The notes under the pieces were generated by a model. The model did no database searches. It was not told the origin of the DNA and was given only the letters and a program-made list of their open reading frames with translations. Shown piece after piece: positions 52,831 through 64,000 of a DNA stretch of 64,000 bases (its first letter is position 1; the number at the start of each line of letters is the position of its first letter). The stretch covers positions 2,703,898 through 2,767,897 of the forward strand of contig JAQFVV010006312.1 of assembly GCA_028023455.1 (NCBI GenBank). Reading direction: 5' to 3'. This DNA comes from Epiperipatus broadwayi (taxonomy: Eukaryota; Onychophora; Udeonychophora; Euonychophora; Peripatidae). The position numbers were made by a program, and so were the translations under genes.

Positions 52831-53358
52831 TATTGTATTTATATAAAATATGACAGCAAAATAAAGGAAGTGGTAGATTCATAATATTTGTGATAAATAT
52901 TGTTATAGTCAGGTAAGCTATTTTGCTAATCTATTTGACTGATTGCTTTTGGACAAACTTATTTATAGTTACTTGGTGCAATATAATAATTTGTTTTACC
53001 TCAAACAAAAACGACTTAAAACAAAACAAAAAACGTCAGCACTGCCAAATTGCTTGTTTGATTAGATTAAAAACAATGCTCATATACTTTGTTGATTGTG
53101 AAAGTAGAGGTTATTACTATTTAATTTTGTATTTTATGTACTTCTACATACATGCACATATTGTATGTACATATTCAAAATTCTGATATTACAGCAGTTG
53201 GCTTAAAAATACAGTTATTGCTTATCTCAGCAAATTATGATACAGAATTAAAAGCATGTTTTGTGGAATATTGTAAATAAAGTGTTAATCTAATCATTCC
53301 CATGTTCATATTCTATTTTTATAACTCTATATAGCAGCAACTGAAAATTTACCACCCT

Positions 53359-53805
53359 GTGCAGTCATTATTACATCTGATTGGCTGTTGTATAAGCATT
53401 TTTAAGGAAGCATTTGACAAAGGTTTCAGCCTTTCACATTATTGTATAATCTGCTTGTGCTTAATAAATAAATATATTTACATTTGTTTCTATCAATTCA
53501 ATGGATTTAAAAAAAATTACTTGGTAGTAAATTGAAAGATTTCACATTGTTTATTTATATATAATATTTAGTGAGTTAAATGTGAAGGTGTTTAAAGCTT
53601 CATGCTTTTAGGTCAAAATGCTTGAGACTGGCTTATTTATATAGAAATTTAAGTAGAGAAGGTGGGAACCATCTTTTTCTCATAAAATCTTTGCATTGTG
53701 TTTTGACTTGAGAGTTCCCTATGCAGTCATTATTACATCTGATTGGCTATCATATAAGCATTTTTAAGGCACATCTGACAATGGTTTCAGCCTTCCACAT
53801 TATCC
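53359..53805. repeat. Direct repeat, two copies of about 85 bp
   Basis: TGCAGTCATTATTACATCTG at 53359 recurs at 53721, each followed by ATTGGCT, CATATAAGCATTTTTAAGG-like and GGTTTCAGCC phrases. The spacing is 362 bp. No coding capacity. Confidence 0.8.
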
Positions 53806-53989
53806 TATTTATTAGATTATATTAAACCCAAAAAATATACTTGGGTATTTTTGTTCTAAAACTTTTAAATTCATTGACATTAAACCAGTAAATGACATTT
53901 CATCATAACATATATTTGGATCATTTATTTATAGATGTACTAAATAACCACATTATAACATATTTTTTGAAAACATATGAATAAAAACA

Positions 53990-54038
53990 TCTTAAAAGAT
54001 AAATGATCCCCAATATATATATATATATATTGAAGCAG
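53990..54038 (-). repeat. Family B fragment ending in (TA)n
   Basis: AAAAGATAAATGATCCCCAA followed by (TA)n matches the segment just 3' of the family B cleavage site; the unit is cut off within helix III. Confidence 0.5.
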
Positions 54039-54567
54039 TCGGATCTGAGTTCGATCCTAGCTTCATGTTATTTACCCTAATACTAACTTTAAATTTCCGA
54101 TGCAATGGGGCTTTATACGTTCAATCCACGCTAATTTCCATAATGAATAACTTGTTTCAAATACGTAGTAAAATTAATTAGTTTAGTTTAAATTGGATCA
54201 ATTCTCTAAATAAATTCATGATAAAATGTTCATGAATTTACATATATTAAATTGCCTGGATTGTGCGTATATATGTTTGTAAATATTAAATATATATAAT
54301 TGTTCGAAAGTTTCATTGCGTCGGGAATACTTGTTTTTTTTTTTACTTTTAAATAATTTGTAAAGTTTTGCGATTAAAAGCTACATTCCTTCCAAAGGCT
54401 TTCAAATTCTCAAAAACAACAGTAAAGTTTTATTAATAAAAAAAAGATAAGAATTCAATTTTTAATTAAAATCATTTCAGACTTTAAGAATTCATTTTCT
54501 AATTAGGAAAGGAATTCAAAAATTAGTTTGAAAGCCTTATCGAAGGAATGTTTCTGAAAACAACTAA

Positions 54568-54817
54568 TTATAAAAAAAAAGCCAGATGAATCCAGAAAAT
54601 GAGCGCTAGCCGGAGGCATGAGTGAACAGTAGATATATAGCCCTGAAAAGGAAAGAAAAAACTAGTTTTGGTTGTAGAGTAGTGCAGTGAACTCTGTGTG
54701 TATAAAAATTGTATTTCATCATGATAGAGGGCTAGAACATCAGGGATCTGGCTACAGTTCCTGAAGTCCCGAGAAATCTTCACTGGAGCTGCTGAACCAT
54801 TTTCCGGATCGATCATT
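54568..54817 (-). CDS. Candidate first coding exon, unrecognised
   Basis: The acceptor-like TTCATTCTTTTAGCAG is followed at once by A-ATG (ATG at 54816). The frame reads MIDPENGSAAPVKISRDFRN then CSQIPDVLALYHDEIQFLYT, protein-like and unlike random AT-rich translation. A second, strong acceptor (TTTTTTCTTTCCTTTTCAG) lies inside the frame, after which the sequence from about 54638 downward could be the next exon. If so, the first exon ends between about 54770 and 54690, but no canonical donor is obvious. The segment lies in the only CpG-richer part of the window. No family recognised. Confidence 0.35.
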
Positions 54818-55687
54818 CTGCTAAAAGAATGAAAGCTACTAAAATACTACTCCAGTAGTTAACCAATGATGCCTACGTTTCAACAACTTGGAGGAGTAAC
54901 TTAAGGACAAGCACGGAATGGTAATATGAACGTTAAACTTTCTGGCCAGTTCGAACTTTATTTTATACTCCTTCTATTTAAGAGCTCTTTATTCTTTAAT
55001 GTAACAATTTTTATAAAACCTTTTATTCATGCTACTGTAAATCTATCTCGTAATTCTTTAAATCTCTAGTCTTTAAACTTTTTCTTTTCTTACTTGGCGG
55101 TTCATTTAATATATATATTTGTGTGCTTTATTAATGTCGTATTTAAAATTATATGCCAATAATTTTTCGACTCGATGAGCTCCTTGGTTCTATTTGCCTC
55201 ACGCAAATAATATAATATAAATTTTAAATAGTTATTCTCGCCCATTAGAACTAAATTTATAAGCTCTATTAATCATCGAGTCGAAAGAAAATATTACATG
55301 CTTACTATTTTTTTTCTTACCTTTAGCTATTAATAAATTATTAGCTCAATGTTTCACCTATGTCCCCAGCTCCTATCTACGTTATAAGTATATATATATA
55401 TATATGTATTCAAATAATGTTAAAATATTGATTTCTTGTTCTACTAATATATATTTATTCGAATATAACCTTAAATGTTTTTATTGCAAAAAGGGTCGAT
55501 AAAGGGTTAAATGTATTTTAATTCCACTTTTGTTATTTTATATTAATATTCAGGAAGGGCACGATATTAGGGCATAATTAATATAGTTTATAAATGTTTT
55601 AAAATAGTTCGATAAAAGCTCGTTTGACTTTAATTAATTGGTCAAGTCATCACGTAGAGCATTCTACATGGGTTTTATTTTTCAACG

Positions 55688-55831
55688 ATGACTATCAAGT
55701 CATCATCATCAAATGTTGCTGATGTAGGGCCATCTTCCGCTCCGTTAGGCTGGTCAGTGATCATATTCTCTTATTTAAATTTCTCGAGGAAGAAAGTACT
55801 TCCTTTCCGATTCATTAGTCAAAGGGCGTAA
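55688..55831 (+). CDS. Candidate short coding start, 47 codons
   Basis: ATG at 55688 opens MTIKSSSSNVADVGPSSAPL-GW and continues to TAA at 55829-55831. A possible donor, TG-GTCAGT, sits at the Trp codon, so the real exon may end there. It lies within a CpG-richer stretch and is oriented away from the minus-strand candidate at 54.8 kb. No family recognised; a chance frame in a promoter region is quite possible. Confidence 0.25.
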   Translation: MTIKSSSSNVADVGPSSAPLGWSVIIFSYLNFSRKKVLPFRFISQRA

Positions 55832-56499
55832 GACTTGTTAAATGCAAGCCGCCATAGGACTTCGATCATCGACTAGCGATCATCTTTCAGTTTTACTCTC
55901 TGCCTTGTAATTCGTCAGTACCATTGCATCTTTGTTCCGGTAAAACCTGCTCTGTGCTCGTAATTCGTGATGAAGTGATTTAAATTAAAGTCGAACCAAT
56001 TCTCAAATATATTTAGTTTAAATCAGTTTTCAAATCAAGATTAAAGTTATGCTTAAAATACGTTTTGCTCTTCATGAATAGATTTCCGAATGTGAAAATA
56101 AATCTCACATTCCACCGTAATAAAATTAGAACAATCATTTCCGTTCTTAATGAATACCTTTATCTGCCTTTATATTTCTCGTTGGGGGCATAGACATAGA
56201 ATCCCATGTTGTGTAATACTTGTTGGCATATGATAAGGACCGCCCCTCTTATTATATTTATAAATTATCTTAAAGACTAGAGGTAACTAATGCAATCTAT
56301 ATTTTATTGAACAAAACCAATTATTATTATTATTAAATATTTCTAACATACTTGGTTTCTTAGTTCATCATTCTTTTATAATTATTTAAATGTTCATACC
56401 CGCTATCTGTGTTGGCAACCCGAACATACATATGATTTGATTTAAAAAGTATTCAAAGTAATTAATTCTTAGATATTAGTGTTACTCAGGAGTCTCTAG

Positions 56500-56671
56500 T
56501 CCTCACCAACCATTGAGCTAGTTCTTGGCGCATAGCACTGTGCCGTCGATTTCTGCCATCTGAGCTGTTGAGTTGGGTTTGAATTCAGTTTTGGTTAAGC
56601 TGAGTTTGAATCAGATTTGACTTGCGGTGGTGGTGGGTTTCGACCGGTACAATATATATATATATATATAT
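56500..56671 (+). repeat. SINE-like repeat with (TA)n tail
   Basis: Ends TTTCGACCGGTACAAT followed by (AT)n; the same end (TTTTGACTGGTACAAT then (AT)n) closes the repeat at 59800-59970. Upstream there are tRNA-like fragments such as GGGTTTGAATTCAG. A common 3' end with differing bodies is typical of SINEs sharing a LINE partner. Confidence 0.45.
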
Positions 56672-56699
56672 TGAATCAGTCAATCTTAGCTTAAGATTG

Positions 56700-58560
56700 A
56701 GCTTCATAGTTCCATCTACTAACCTGTGTTCAAACCCTATATACCATCTGGCTCCTTTAATCATGTATATATATATATTTTATGTATATGTTTGAGATGC
56801 ATGCCTAAATTATAAAATTCTAACGTTTCAATAACATTTTTTAAAATTATTATTAATTCTTTTTATTAATTATTAGTTCTTTTTCATTAAAGTACATAGG
56901 TGCAGCTCAAATATATATATATAAGAGCAAAATACTGACAAAATATTGATTTTTTTTTGTAATAATTTATTATACATCATTTTTAACTTTTCTTTTTAAA
57001 TTGCTTGTTTTTTTTCTTAGTAAACTGTATATTTTATAAAATCCAAGATGCAACCGTTAATTGTCTAAGAATAATTAAAGGGTTGGAAACACTATTGTTT
57101 TAATCTGGGGAAGGTATTTTTAATTAAAGTTTTTACTTAAAATGAGAATTAAGATTAAAGATTTTCTCTTGTTATAAACATTTTAGTCAAATCTATTTCT
57201 AATCTGGAAATAGATTTGAATTTATTTTTGAATGTTATCTATCAGTTGCATCTTTCAAAAACAATGAACTAAGTAATTAAAAGCATTCCAGAAAGACCTG
57301 GGCAGAGTATAAAATGGCTGGTTTTTAAATCACCAACAGATAGATAAGCTACTATTGAGAGAACTGTATTGTTAACATACTATATTTGTTGTTATAAAAC
57401 TTAAAATGATGTAGTAGTAAGTCCACCAACCTTCTTGACCCTGTTAGGTCATCATCTTCTGCAGCAATACCATTCCTTTGCCCAAGAGTGAAGTAAAAGC
57501 CTGACCTAAAAACTTTAAAATGCTAATAGAGGTATGCTGCCACTGAAGACCTTGCATTTCAATTACCATGCACATGCCATACTTTAAATTGAACTTTTAA
57601 AATTGCAAGGGTAACATTTCAAGACAACACCTCAAACTAAATCTAGCTTAACTCATCTATCAAGATTTCTTCTAATATATTATTTTACTTTGTTTTTGTT
57701 TTAATATGTAATTTGCTCTTAAGTAATTTCTATAAATTTAATTCTCTCTCATATGCTCTTAATTTTTCTTAACTTTGGTGCGGTCATTTATTTATTATTT
57801 GATTTATATATCTGCTTGCTTATTATTAATATGCTAATTTCCAACAACCTGGTGAATGTAATTTCTAAAATCCATTTTATCTTTCAATTAAATCTCCATA
57901 AATTAAGGTTTTAATATTCCCTCAAAATATATTATATGATATATGTTTGCCAGATTGTTTTTACAAATCAACATTTTATGTTGCTTTCTTATAAAATTAT
58001 TTGTTCAACTCTGAATAGAATAAAGTAATTCTACCAGGGGTAAATCCACCATTCAAGCTAATTAATGCTTTGAAACCTTATTTATTTTATAAATGTTATT
58101 CAATTCTGAAAAGGTGATGGATTAATCTTTTTTTGATAACTGGTAGTTTTATTTTTACATACTCTTAAAATATCAAATACAGTACTTATATATTCCAGTT
58201 ATTGTAGCATCAACAAAGGTGGGATTGAATTATTTTAAATAGCAGAAAAGGAAGGGGTCAAATCTTAATGTATATTTTATTAAATGAAATATAAATCTTT
58301 CTATATATATTTTAGTGGCATAGCAAATTAATTATATAAATTATGGCATTCAAACTAGGGTCATTTATTTTTAAAGCATAAACTTATTCAATGTTGTTAG
58401 TGATATTTATCATTACTGCATTACTGACATTCGGCCTTATCTTCATGTTTATATATATTACATGTTTCTAGTCTTCTAATCTGGGGTTGCAATAAGTTCA
58501 AACCCATAGATTTATTTATGAAGCCTTGTCCTGAGGATAGTTAATCTTCCCAGGACCATT
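56700..58560. other. AT-rich filler; possible minus-strand exon near 57390-57500
   Basis: On the minus strand, TTTTTAGGTCAG followed by a long open frame (FYFTLGQRNGIAAEDDDLTG) is noted but not called. Otherwise nothing recognised. Confidence 0.4.
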
Positions 58561-58567
58561 TATTTCA

Positions 58568-58706
58568 TATAACAAGGCCTCTGGTAGTGATTCCTGTAAG
58601 TTTGGCATACTCTATGCATATTCACTTCTTTGTAGAAAAAGGCCTCTTGTGTCGGTTATACCAGTAAAAGTCTGGGCTATGCCATGCCTATTCACTTTTT
58701 TCTAAG
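58568..58706. repeat. Two-unit diverged tandem repeat, about 65 bp per unit
   Basis: AAGGCCTCTGGTAG..ATTCACTTCTTTGTAG and AAGGCCTCTTGTGT..ATTCACTTTTTTCTAAG follow one another. No known family. Confidence 0.6.
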
Positions 58707-58807
58707 CACTACCAAAGAAGGGGAGCTTAGACTTCATTCTCATCCAGAAGCATGACCATTTCCTCTTAGTTATTTTTTTGCTATTATGTCAGTACTGCCC
58801 AAACTTT

Positions 58808-59004
<197 letters not shown>

Positions 59005-59790
59005 TCTTTTGCTTATGACCTAATTTTAGTGCTGTAATAATATTAAAATTGCGTTCTGTTCAAAATATATATATATATAAATGCCAACTATTACTAGTTT
59101 TATTAATTAAATTTATTTCAATTTTATACAATCCCACTGTTGTAACATATTCCTGTATTTGAGAGTATCTATATGCACTGGGGAAAAATAAAGCATTCTT
59201 CTTACCAGTGCTAATTAACAGAATTTTCATTAAGTATTTTTGTCATATAATCAAATATATTTTCAAATGTATTTTATTTATTTTCACGTCTGTAATGGCA
59301 TGAAAATAGTTTATATTATATCTGTATTGAATCTCAGAACGTTCCCCAAAATAATGTTAGTCACCATGTTCCAGAAATGTATATAAAAGTATTAATACCA
59401 ATTTTATGTAAATTCTTTCTAATAATTGAATGGTATCTTAATATTGGACCCACCAAAGATGTGTGCTTATTTATAATATATTATTTAGCCAATAAAGAGC
59501 ATATGAGAAATAATAGCATGAATGACACCATGTAATTATCTACCACTTGCTCCTTACACACATACTAATGTTTGCAATTACATTATAAATATATATAAAC
59601 AATTTGTCACTATATTAAACTAATTTTTATTATCCAACTTATCTGAGTAGCTCGAATTCCTCTTTTCTCCATTTCCAAAAGTACAGCAATGCTTATATAT
59701 ATATTTTAGTTTAGTCATAGTTAATAAATGTCTCATTGCCTTCTCCACTTTGCTAGTGGGCCGGATTAAAATTAATTCTCATGTGCCATC
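59005..59790. other. AT-rich filler
   Basis: No feature seen. Confidence 0.5.
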
Positions 59791-59799
59791 ACTATTATG

Positions 59800-59970
59800 T
59801 TATTAATTAGGTGTTAGATCTGGGGCTTAGAGAGTGGGTTCAAATCCAGACTGGTCCTTGACATAAATCTCAGGCTTGACTGGGTTTGAAGTACATTTTG
59901 TGAGTTCCAGCTCATGCTAGATGGATAAACATGTTTTGACTGGTACAATATATATATATATATATATATA
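59800..59970 (+). repeat. SINE-like repeat with (TA)n tail
   Basis: GTGGGTTCAAATCC resembles a B box; the 3' end TTTTGACTGGTACAAT plus (AT)n is shared with 56500-56671. Confidence 0.45.
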
Positions 59971-59989
59971 ATATTCAAATACAAGTATA

Positions 59990-60640
59990 TTATCTATTTG
60001 AAACTTGATGTAATTAGAAGAGATTTGAACTCAGACTTTCATGCTTACTAAATCTATGCACTCTATCTTATACAACTGATATACATGACCACATATATAT
60101 GAAAAAAGATCTCCAATATATGTTTTTGTGCTGAACAGCACTCATCAGATGGTCCAGAACCCCATCTCCCACACATATATACAATCACTGCTCAGTTTAT
60201 ATTGAGATAGCAAATCTTAAAACTTTAATAAACATCTTCTTCACTCTCCAACTCTTCAGCCATACATATCATTGAACATACAAAGATGGAACACTCAAAG
60301 CTCTTATTGATGCCAATATTATTGCCATACCCATGTTCATGTAGACAATAATATTGACATCAACAAGGGTTTTTATGGAGGATGTTGAAGATTGGAGCTT
60401 GTCCATTAAAGTTTGAAGCATTATAAACTTAATATATACTGAGCACTTATTGTATACATCATGTGTGAGAGATGTTGATCTGGACCAAGTGGTGAGTGCT
60501 AGTTCAGCACAAAATACATACATTGAAGATCATTTAACTTTTTCACATGTTTGTGGTCATGAGTATTAGTTGCATAATATGGAATGCATATCTGTAGGAA
60601 GTTTGAAAAACTAAGTTCAAGTCCCTTCTATATATTACTT
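59990..60640. repeat. Family B repeat, head-to-head pair
   Basis: A minus-sense unit (59990-60350) and a plus-sense unit (60345-60640) meet near 60345. Hammerhead cores near 60110-60155 (minus: CTGATGA kept, GAAA changed to AAAA) and 60484-60530 (plus: CTGATGA changed to GTGGTGA) are both mutated, while the helix II hairpins are still perfect. Confidence 0.8.
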
Positions 60641-62214
60641 AGATAGTAAATTATAATCCATATAACTAAATGATTTTATTAATATAAATAATATAAGCTT
60701 GCAATTTGTAATCAGGGTAATTAGTAGAAGGTGGCTTGACAATGGATTGTAGATTAGATGATTTATGTAAGGTTTGGCTGTTATCTCATGATATATATTG
60801 TGATAAAACATCTTTATCTCAATATGTAACTTATTTTAGAACATTTCATTGTTGTCAAAGTACAAGCTTAATTTTAGCTCTTAAGGTTTTTTATATGTGT
60901 TTGTATTATATACACACACACATTAATAATGGTTTGTAGCTTAGTCAATGCTATTTTAATTTGTAAAAAGGGAACTTTTATAACTAAAATTATTTCAATA
61001 AATCTGTTTAAAAATTATATTACACAGACAGCACTTAATCATAATCTATAAAACTTTTATGAATTCTTAATTGTTTTATTTTTTATCAATTAAAACTCTT
61101 AGAAAATTAATTTTATTTTATTAAGCCTTGTTCCTGGTTTTAATATTTTAAGATTATCCGTAAACATATAAAATTATCTAATTAAAAAATGTTTGGTAAA
61201 TTCATTGAATGAAAATAATTATTGGCTTAACTTTAGTTTGTAAAAATTTCTATTGGTCTAGTGAACTAAAGTTTTAAACTTTTGATTGGTGAATTACAGA
61301 ATTAGCAGTAAAAATATATTCCTCTTTTAATATTATCTTCATTTTAGTTTCATTTGTAAAAAAAAAAATTAATAGTTTGTCAGATTATGAAAGTGTTTTC
61401 AAAAATAAATTTCTATTTATAATTATAAAAATATTCTATAGTGGAGAATGTAAAAAGAATATTCATAATCTATTAGGAGATATTGTGTATGTCATTGATT
61501 TCAATTTCAATTTACGTTCATGTAAAAGTAAAGAATTTTTACTAAAATGTTAACTATTCTTCTAAAATAATTATAGTTTCAGCATATTTTATCAAAATAA
61601 TTTATAATATGTAAAAAAATAAAAAAAAATATTTTAAAATTTACATTTTCATTTTGAAAATTAAAACAAAGGACTTAAACCTGCCAAAATCATTGACAAA
61701 CACTCTCTTGTGTTGAAAATAAAAAATAACTAATAAGCACCTTAGAAAATCTACCTCCTCCTATTGTTATAGCTTTAAATTGAAATATTATTGATTTTTT
61801 ACTTGTAAAATAATTCTAAAAATAGTAGCATCTTACAGTATATTTTAAGTTTTAAAATAAATGTAAATTCACAATGATAATGTAAAATTTTCCAGTTTTA
61901 GAATGACTTGAATCTGTGAATGAAACCTAAAATTTGATGCACCAGAAAGATTAATTGATTAAAAAAATTGGTAAACTGAATACATAAAGATAAAATACTG
62001 GCTTATTTAAATTAAAACATGTAAATAAGTAATCACTAGATTTGGTAATTAAAAATTCTTGGTAAATGAGTGGGCTTGTTAATTAAAAATTTAATGACAT
62101 AAAAAGACCAGCTCAGAATTACAGGATTTATTTTGATTTTATTTGTCATCAAGTCTACATTACCTTGTCAGTATTACCTTTGCCTGCTTAAAAGGATAAA
62201 TCCAGAACTTTTAC
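60641..62214. other. AT-rich filler
   Basis: No feature recognised. Confidence 0.5.
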
Positions 62215-62311
62215 CAGCAGACATGTTGAAAATCATGAATAGCTGCAGCACAAGAAAAATTTCCCTTCTCCAGTACGTAGCCTATGCCCATTGAATACCC
62301 ATCTTTACTTG
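62215..62311 (-). CDS. Candidate internal host exon, perhaps WASHC4-like
   Basis: On the minus strand a strong acceptor (TTTTTTTTGGTTTCTCAG) precedes 62311 and a donor (GTAAAAG) follows 62215. The 97-nt exon reads SKDGYSMGIGYVLEKGNFSC then AAAIHDFQHVCW in a single open frame; the other two frames hit stops. As I recall the WASH-complex subunit 4 (SWIP) family, its C-terminal part contains a similar DGFAMGVAYIL followed about 17 residues later by LHWFQSV, so DGYSMGIGYVL..IHDFQHV is suggestive. The middle does not match well, so the assignment is tentative. No neighbouring exon was found. Confidence 0.42.
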
Positions 62312-62319
62312 CTGAGAAA

Positions 62320-64000
62320 CCAAAAAAAATGCCAGCTATCATTTACTTTCAAAAACTAAAACTTTATTCACACATTAGAGTGGATACAAAAGAAATCAAT
62401 GATAGGATAAAACAATGACAATAAGAAAATTTCAATGTATACATACAAGTGTGGTATGAAAGCCATGCATATAAAAAAATCAAAAGTAGTATTAGATCAA
62501 TAATATACTCCCAGGAGCTGCATAGGAAAATCGTGATAGTTAATTAATGCAATTATGAAAGAAACATAGTTACATATAAATAAAATTAAAGATTACAATA
62601 ATGCCTTAAGGCAGTGCATCATGTGCTCAATTAGCTAGGAATATAAAGTCAAACCTATGTATAAGGTTTGGAAATTCTATTGATTAATGATTATCCTGAC
62701 CCAAAGAGTAAAAAGGATTATAACAATATTTACAAGTTGATATAGATAAAGCTATCATTTAATATACCATTTAAATGCATTTCTCAATATTAAAGAACTA
62801 AATTCAGGCAAACTCTCTATACAGATTAAAAAAACTGCTAAGTAAAAAACTTCACATTAAAATTAATATGCAAGCTATTAAACATGTAGGTAGTCTAATA
62901 TAATATTCACTGGGAGTTAAGATAAGCTTGGTTTATGAACTATTTTATTTGCCTTTATCAATACCTTGTGATAGATAAATTAAATGATATAATTTTACGT
63001 TTATGTATTTATCTATTTTATAAACTTTTTTAAAATTAATATTTATATGTTTTAACCCTTAATGTATTTGATCACTTGGTAGTTTTAGTTTAGATAATAT
63101 AAATTAGATTGCTTAAACATTTAATTTTACTTTTTCTCCTCATAAAACGTTTTATTAAACAGAAAAATACTTTTGCAATTGTTGTTAATTGCAATCAATG
63201 TTACTTTTAAAAAGTTTTCATTAGACAAATCATTCTATTGTTTTCCAATATATTCTATAGTTTATATTTAATATTAATTAATAATTCCACTGAAGATTTT
63301 AAAATCATTACTATAGCTGTGTGCCTGACTAGATATACACATAACTGACTAAATTGTTGATAAAAGAATTAAATGGATTAGCAATTTTACTTGTTTATTC
63401 TGTTCACTTCACATACATCTGACATTAAAAGAATTGATATACATATATGTGTGCATTTTATATGATGATCTGTTATTTATCCACCACGTAAATTTATTGC
63501 TATATATTTAGCCAATTTCTTTCTGCTTGAAATACTCATGTTTGATTGTGATATGTTTTGGATACAAACACATTTCTCCTAATGATGATTTATATTTTTC
63601 CTTTCAAATACAGGTGATTAAAACATCTATTTACTCTATTCTGTGTTTATTTGGTGGTTGGATTAAGTACACAGTATATACACTTAACTTTTGTAATAGC
63701 TAGTGGGTGTGAAAAAGCATAGTTGATTAAGCTACTTTATTATTGATGGTTGATTAATGCAAATGTGAAATATATACACGTGCACATATTTGAATAAATT
63801 ATTGAGTCATTACCAAAATTTAGAGATTATCTAAAAGTATTATAAGTAAAATTTGGGGGAAATATAATATTTTAAACTACCAGTTATCAAATACATTATA
63901 TGCTTACATGAAAAGAGTTAATCAATCATCATACTCTGTGATATTTGAAATAACTCTAGGATATTTAAGCTCCACAAATAAATTGTATACTATGCCACAT
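62320..64000. other. AT-rich filler
   Basis: A short trace of the family A start (GGCAAACTCTCTATACAG) near 62808. No exon or other repeat recognised up to the window end. Confidence 0.45.

Larger units (their letters stand above)
54060..56480. promoter_or_regulatory. CpG-richer segment, possible promoter region
   Basis: CpG dinucleotides are common here, densest at 54780-54960 and 55640-56240, whereas they are rare across most of the window. In animals with gene-body or repeat methylation, CpG retention marks unmethylated promoters. Two protein-like starts on opposite strands fall inside. No core promoter motif is claimed. Confidence 0.3.

Noticed and set aside
57390-57500. Minus-strand exon with frame FYFTLGQRNGIAAEDDDLTG
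   Set aside because: The acceptor-like TTTTTAGGTCAG is weak, two frames are nearly equally open, and no donor is evident.

Overview
This is a very AT-rich, intron- and repeat-dominated stretch of an animal nuclear genome. The evidence is four kinds of non-LTR retrotransposon, a Penelope-like element with a GIY-YIG endonuclease, a hAT-type terminal inverted repeat element, tRNA-derived SINEs with target-site duplications, and long (AAT)n and (TA)n arrays. Nothing bacterial is visible. An invertebrate is most likely, but the sequence alone does not let me name a phylum. No complete host gene is visible. Seven short segments look like host exons or first coding exons, and all but one are unrecognised.

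Layout. 0-6.6 kb: a near-perfect palindrome (family A), AT-rich filler, an (AAT)n array, a candidate exon (to 5925) and diverged tandem duplications. 6.6-11.8 kb: a nearly full-length minus-strand LINE with a CCHC ORF1 and an EN-RT ORF2, ending in (ATT)n. A 5'-truncated relative lies at 12.2-14.2 kb. 17-19 kb and 26-28 kb: family A and B repeats. 23.46 kb: candidate terminal exon of a membrane protein. 24.57-25.77 kb: a retrocopied transcript whose left target-site duplication was later hit by a hAT MITE. 28-31 kb: tRNA-derived SINEs. 32-38 kb: degenerate RTE copies flanking a four-unit family B array. 38-41 kb: a plus-strand LINE with a C-terminal zinc-knuckle-like motif. 43.6-44.4 kb: another family A palindrome. 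46.2-49.3 kb: a Penelope-like element flanked by an inverted copy of its own 3' end. 49.4-51.2 kb: a well preserved RTE reverse transcriptase. 52.6-64 kb: a small foldback repeat, a CpG-richer segment with two divergently oriented candidate coding starts, SINE-like repeats, an (ATT)n array, a family B inverted pair and a candidate minus-strand exon.

Main finding. Families A and B, which are otherwise unrelated in sequence, both have units of about 460 bp. They occur as tandem and mostly head-to-head copies, and both carry a hammerhead ribozyme core: CTGATGA, a helix II hairpin, GAAA, a very short helix III, then a cleavable UH followed by the partner strand of helix I. In family A several copies keep every core base and a 6-bp helix I. 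In family B the individual copies are decayed, but the column-by-column consensus is a textbook type I hammerhead. The variable (TA)n tract of some B copies falls inside helix III, and directly after the predicted cleavage site lies a tRNA-like A-box/B-box pair. These look like retrozyme or Penelope-associated nonautonomous elements. In the Penelope-like element itself a (TA)n tract has grown inside the YIG codons of its endonuclease.
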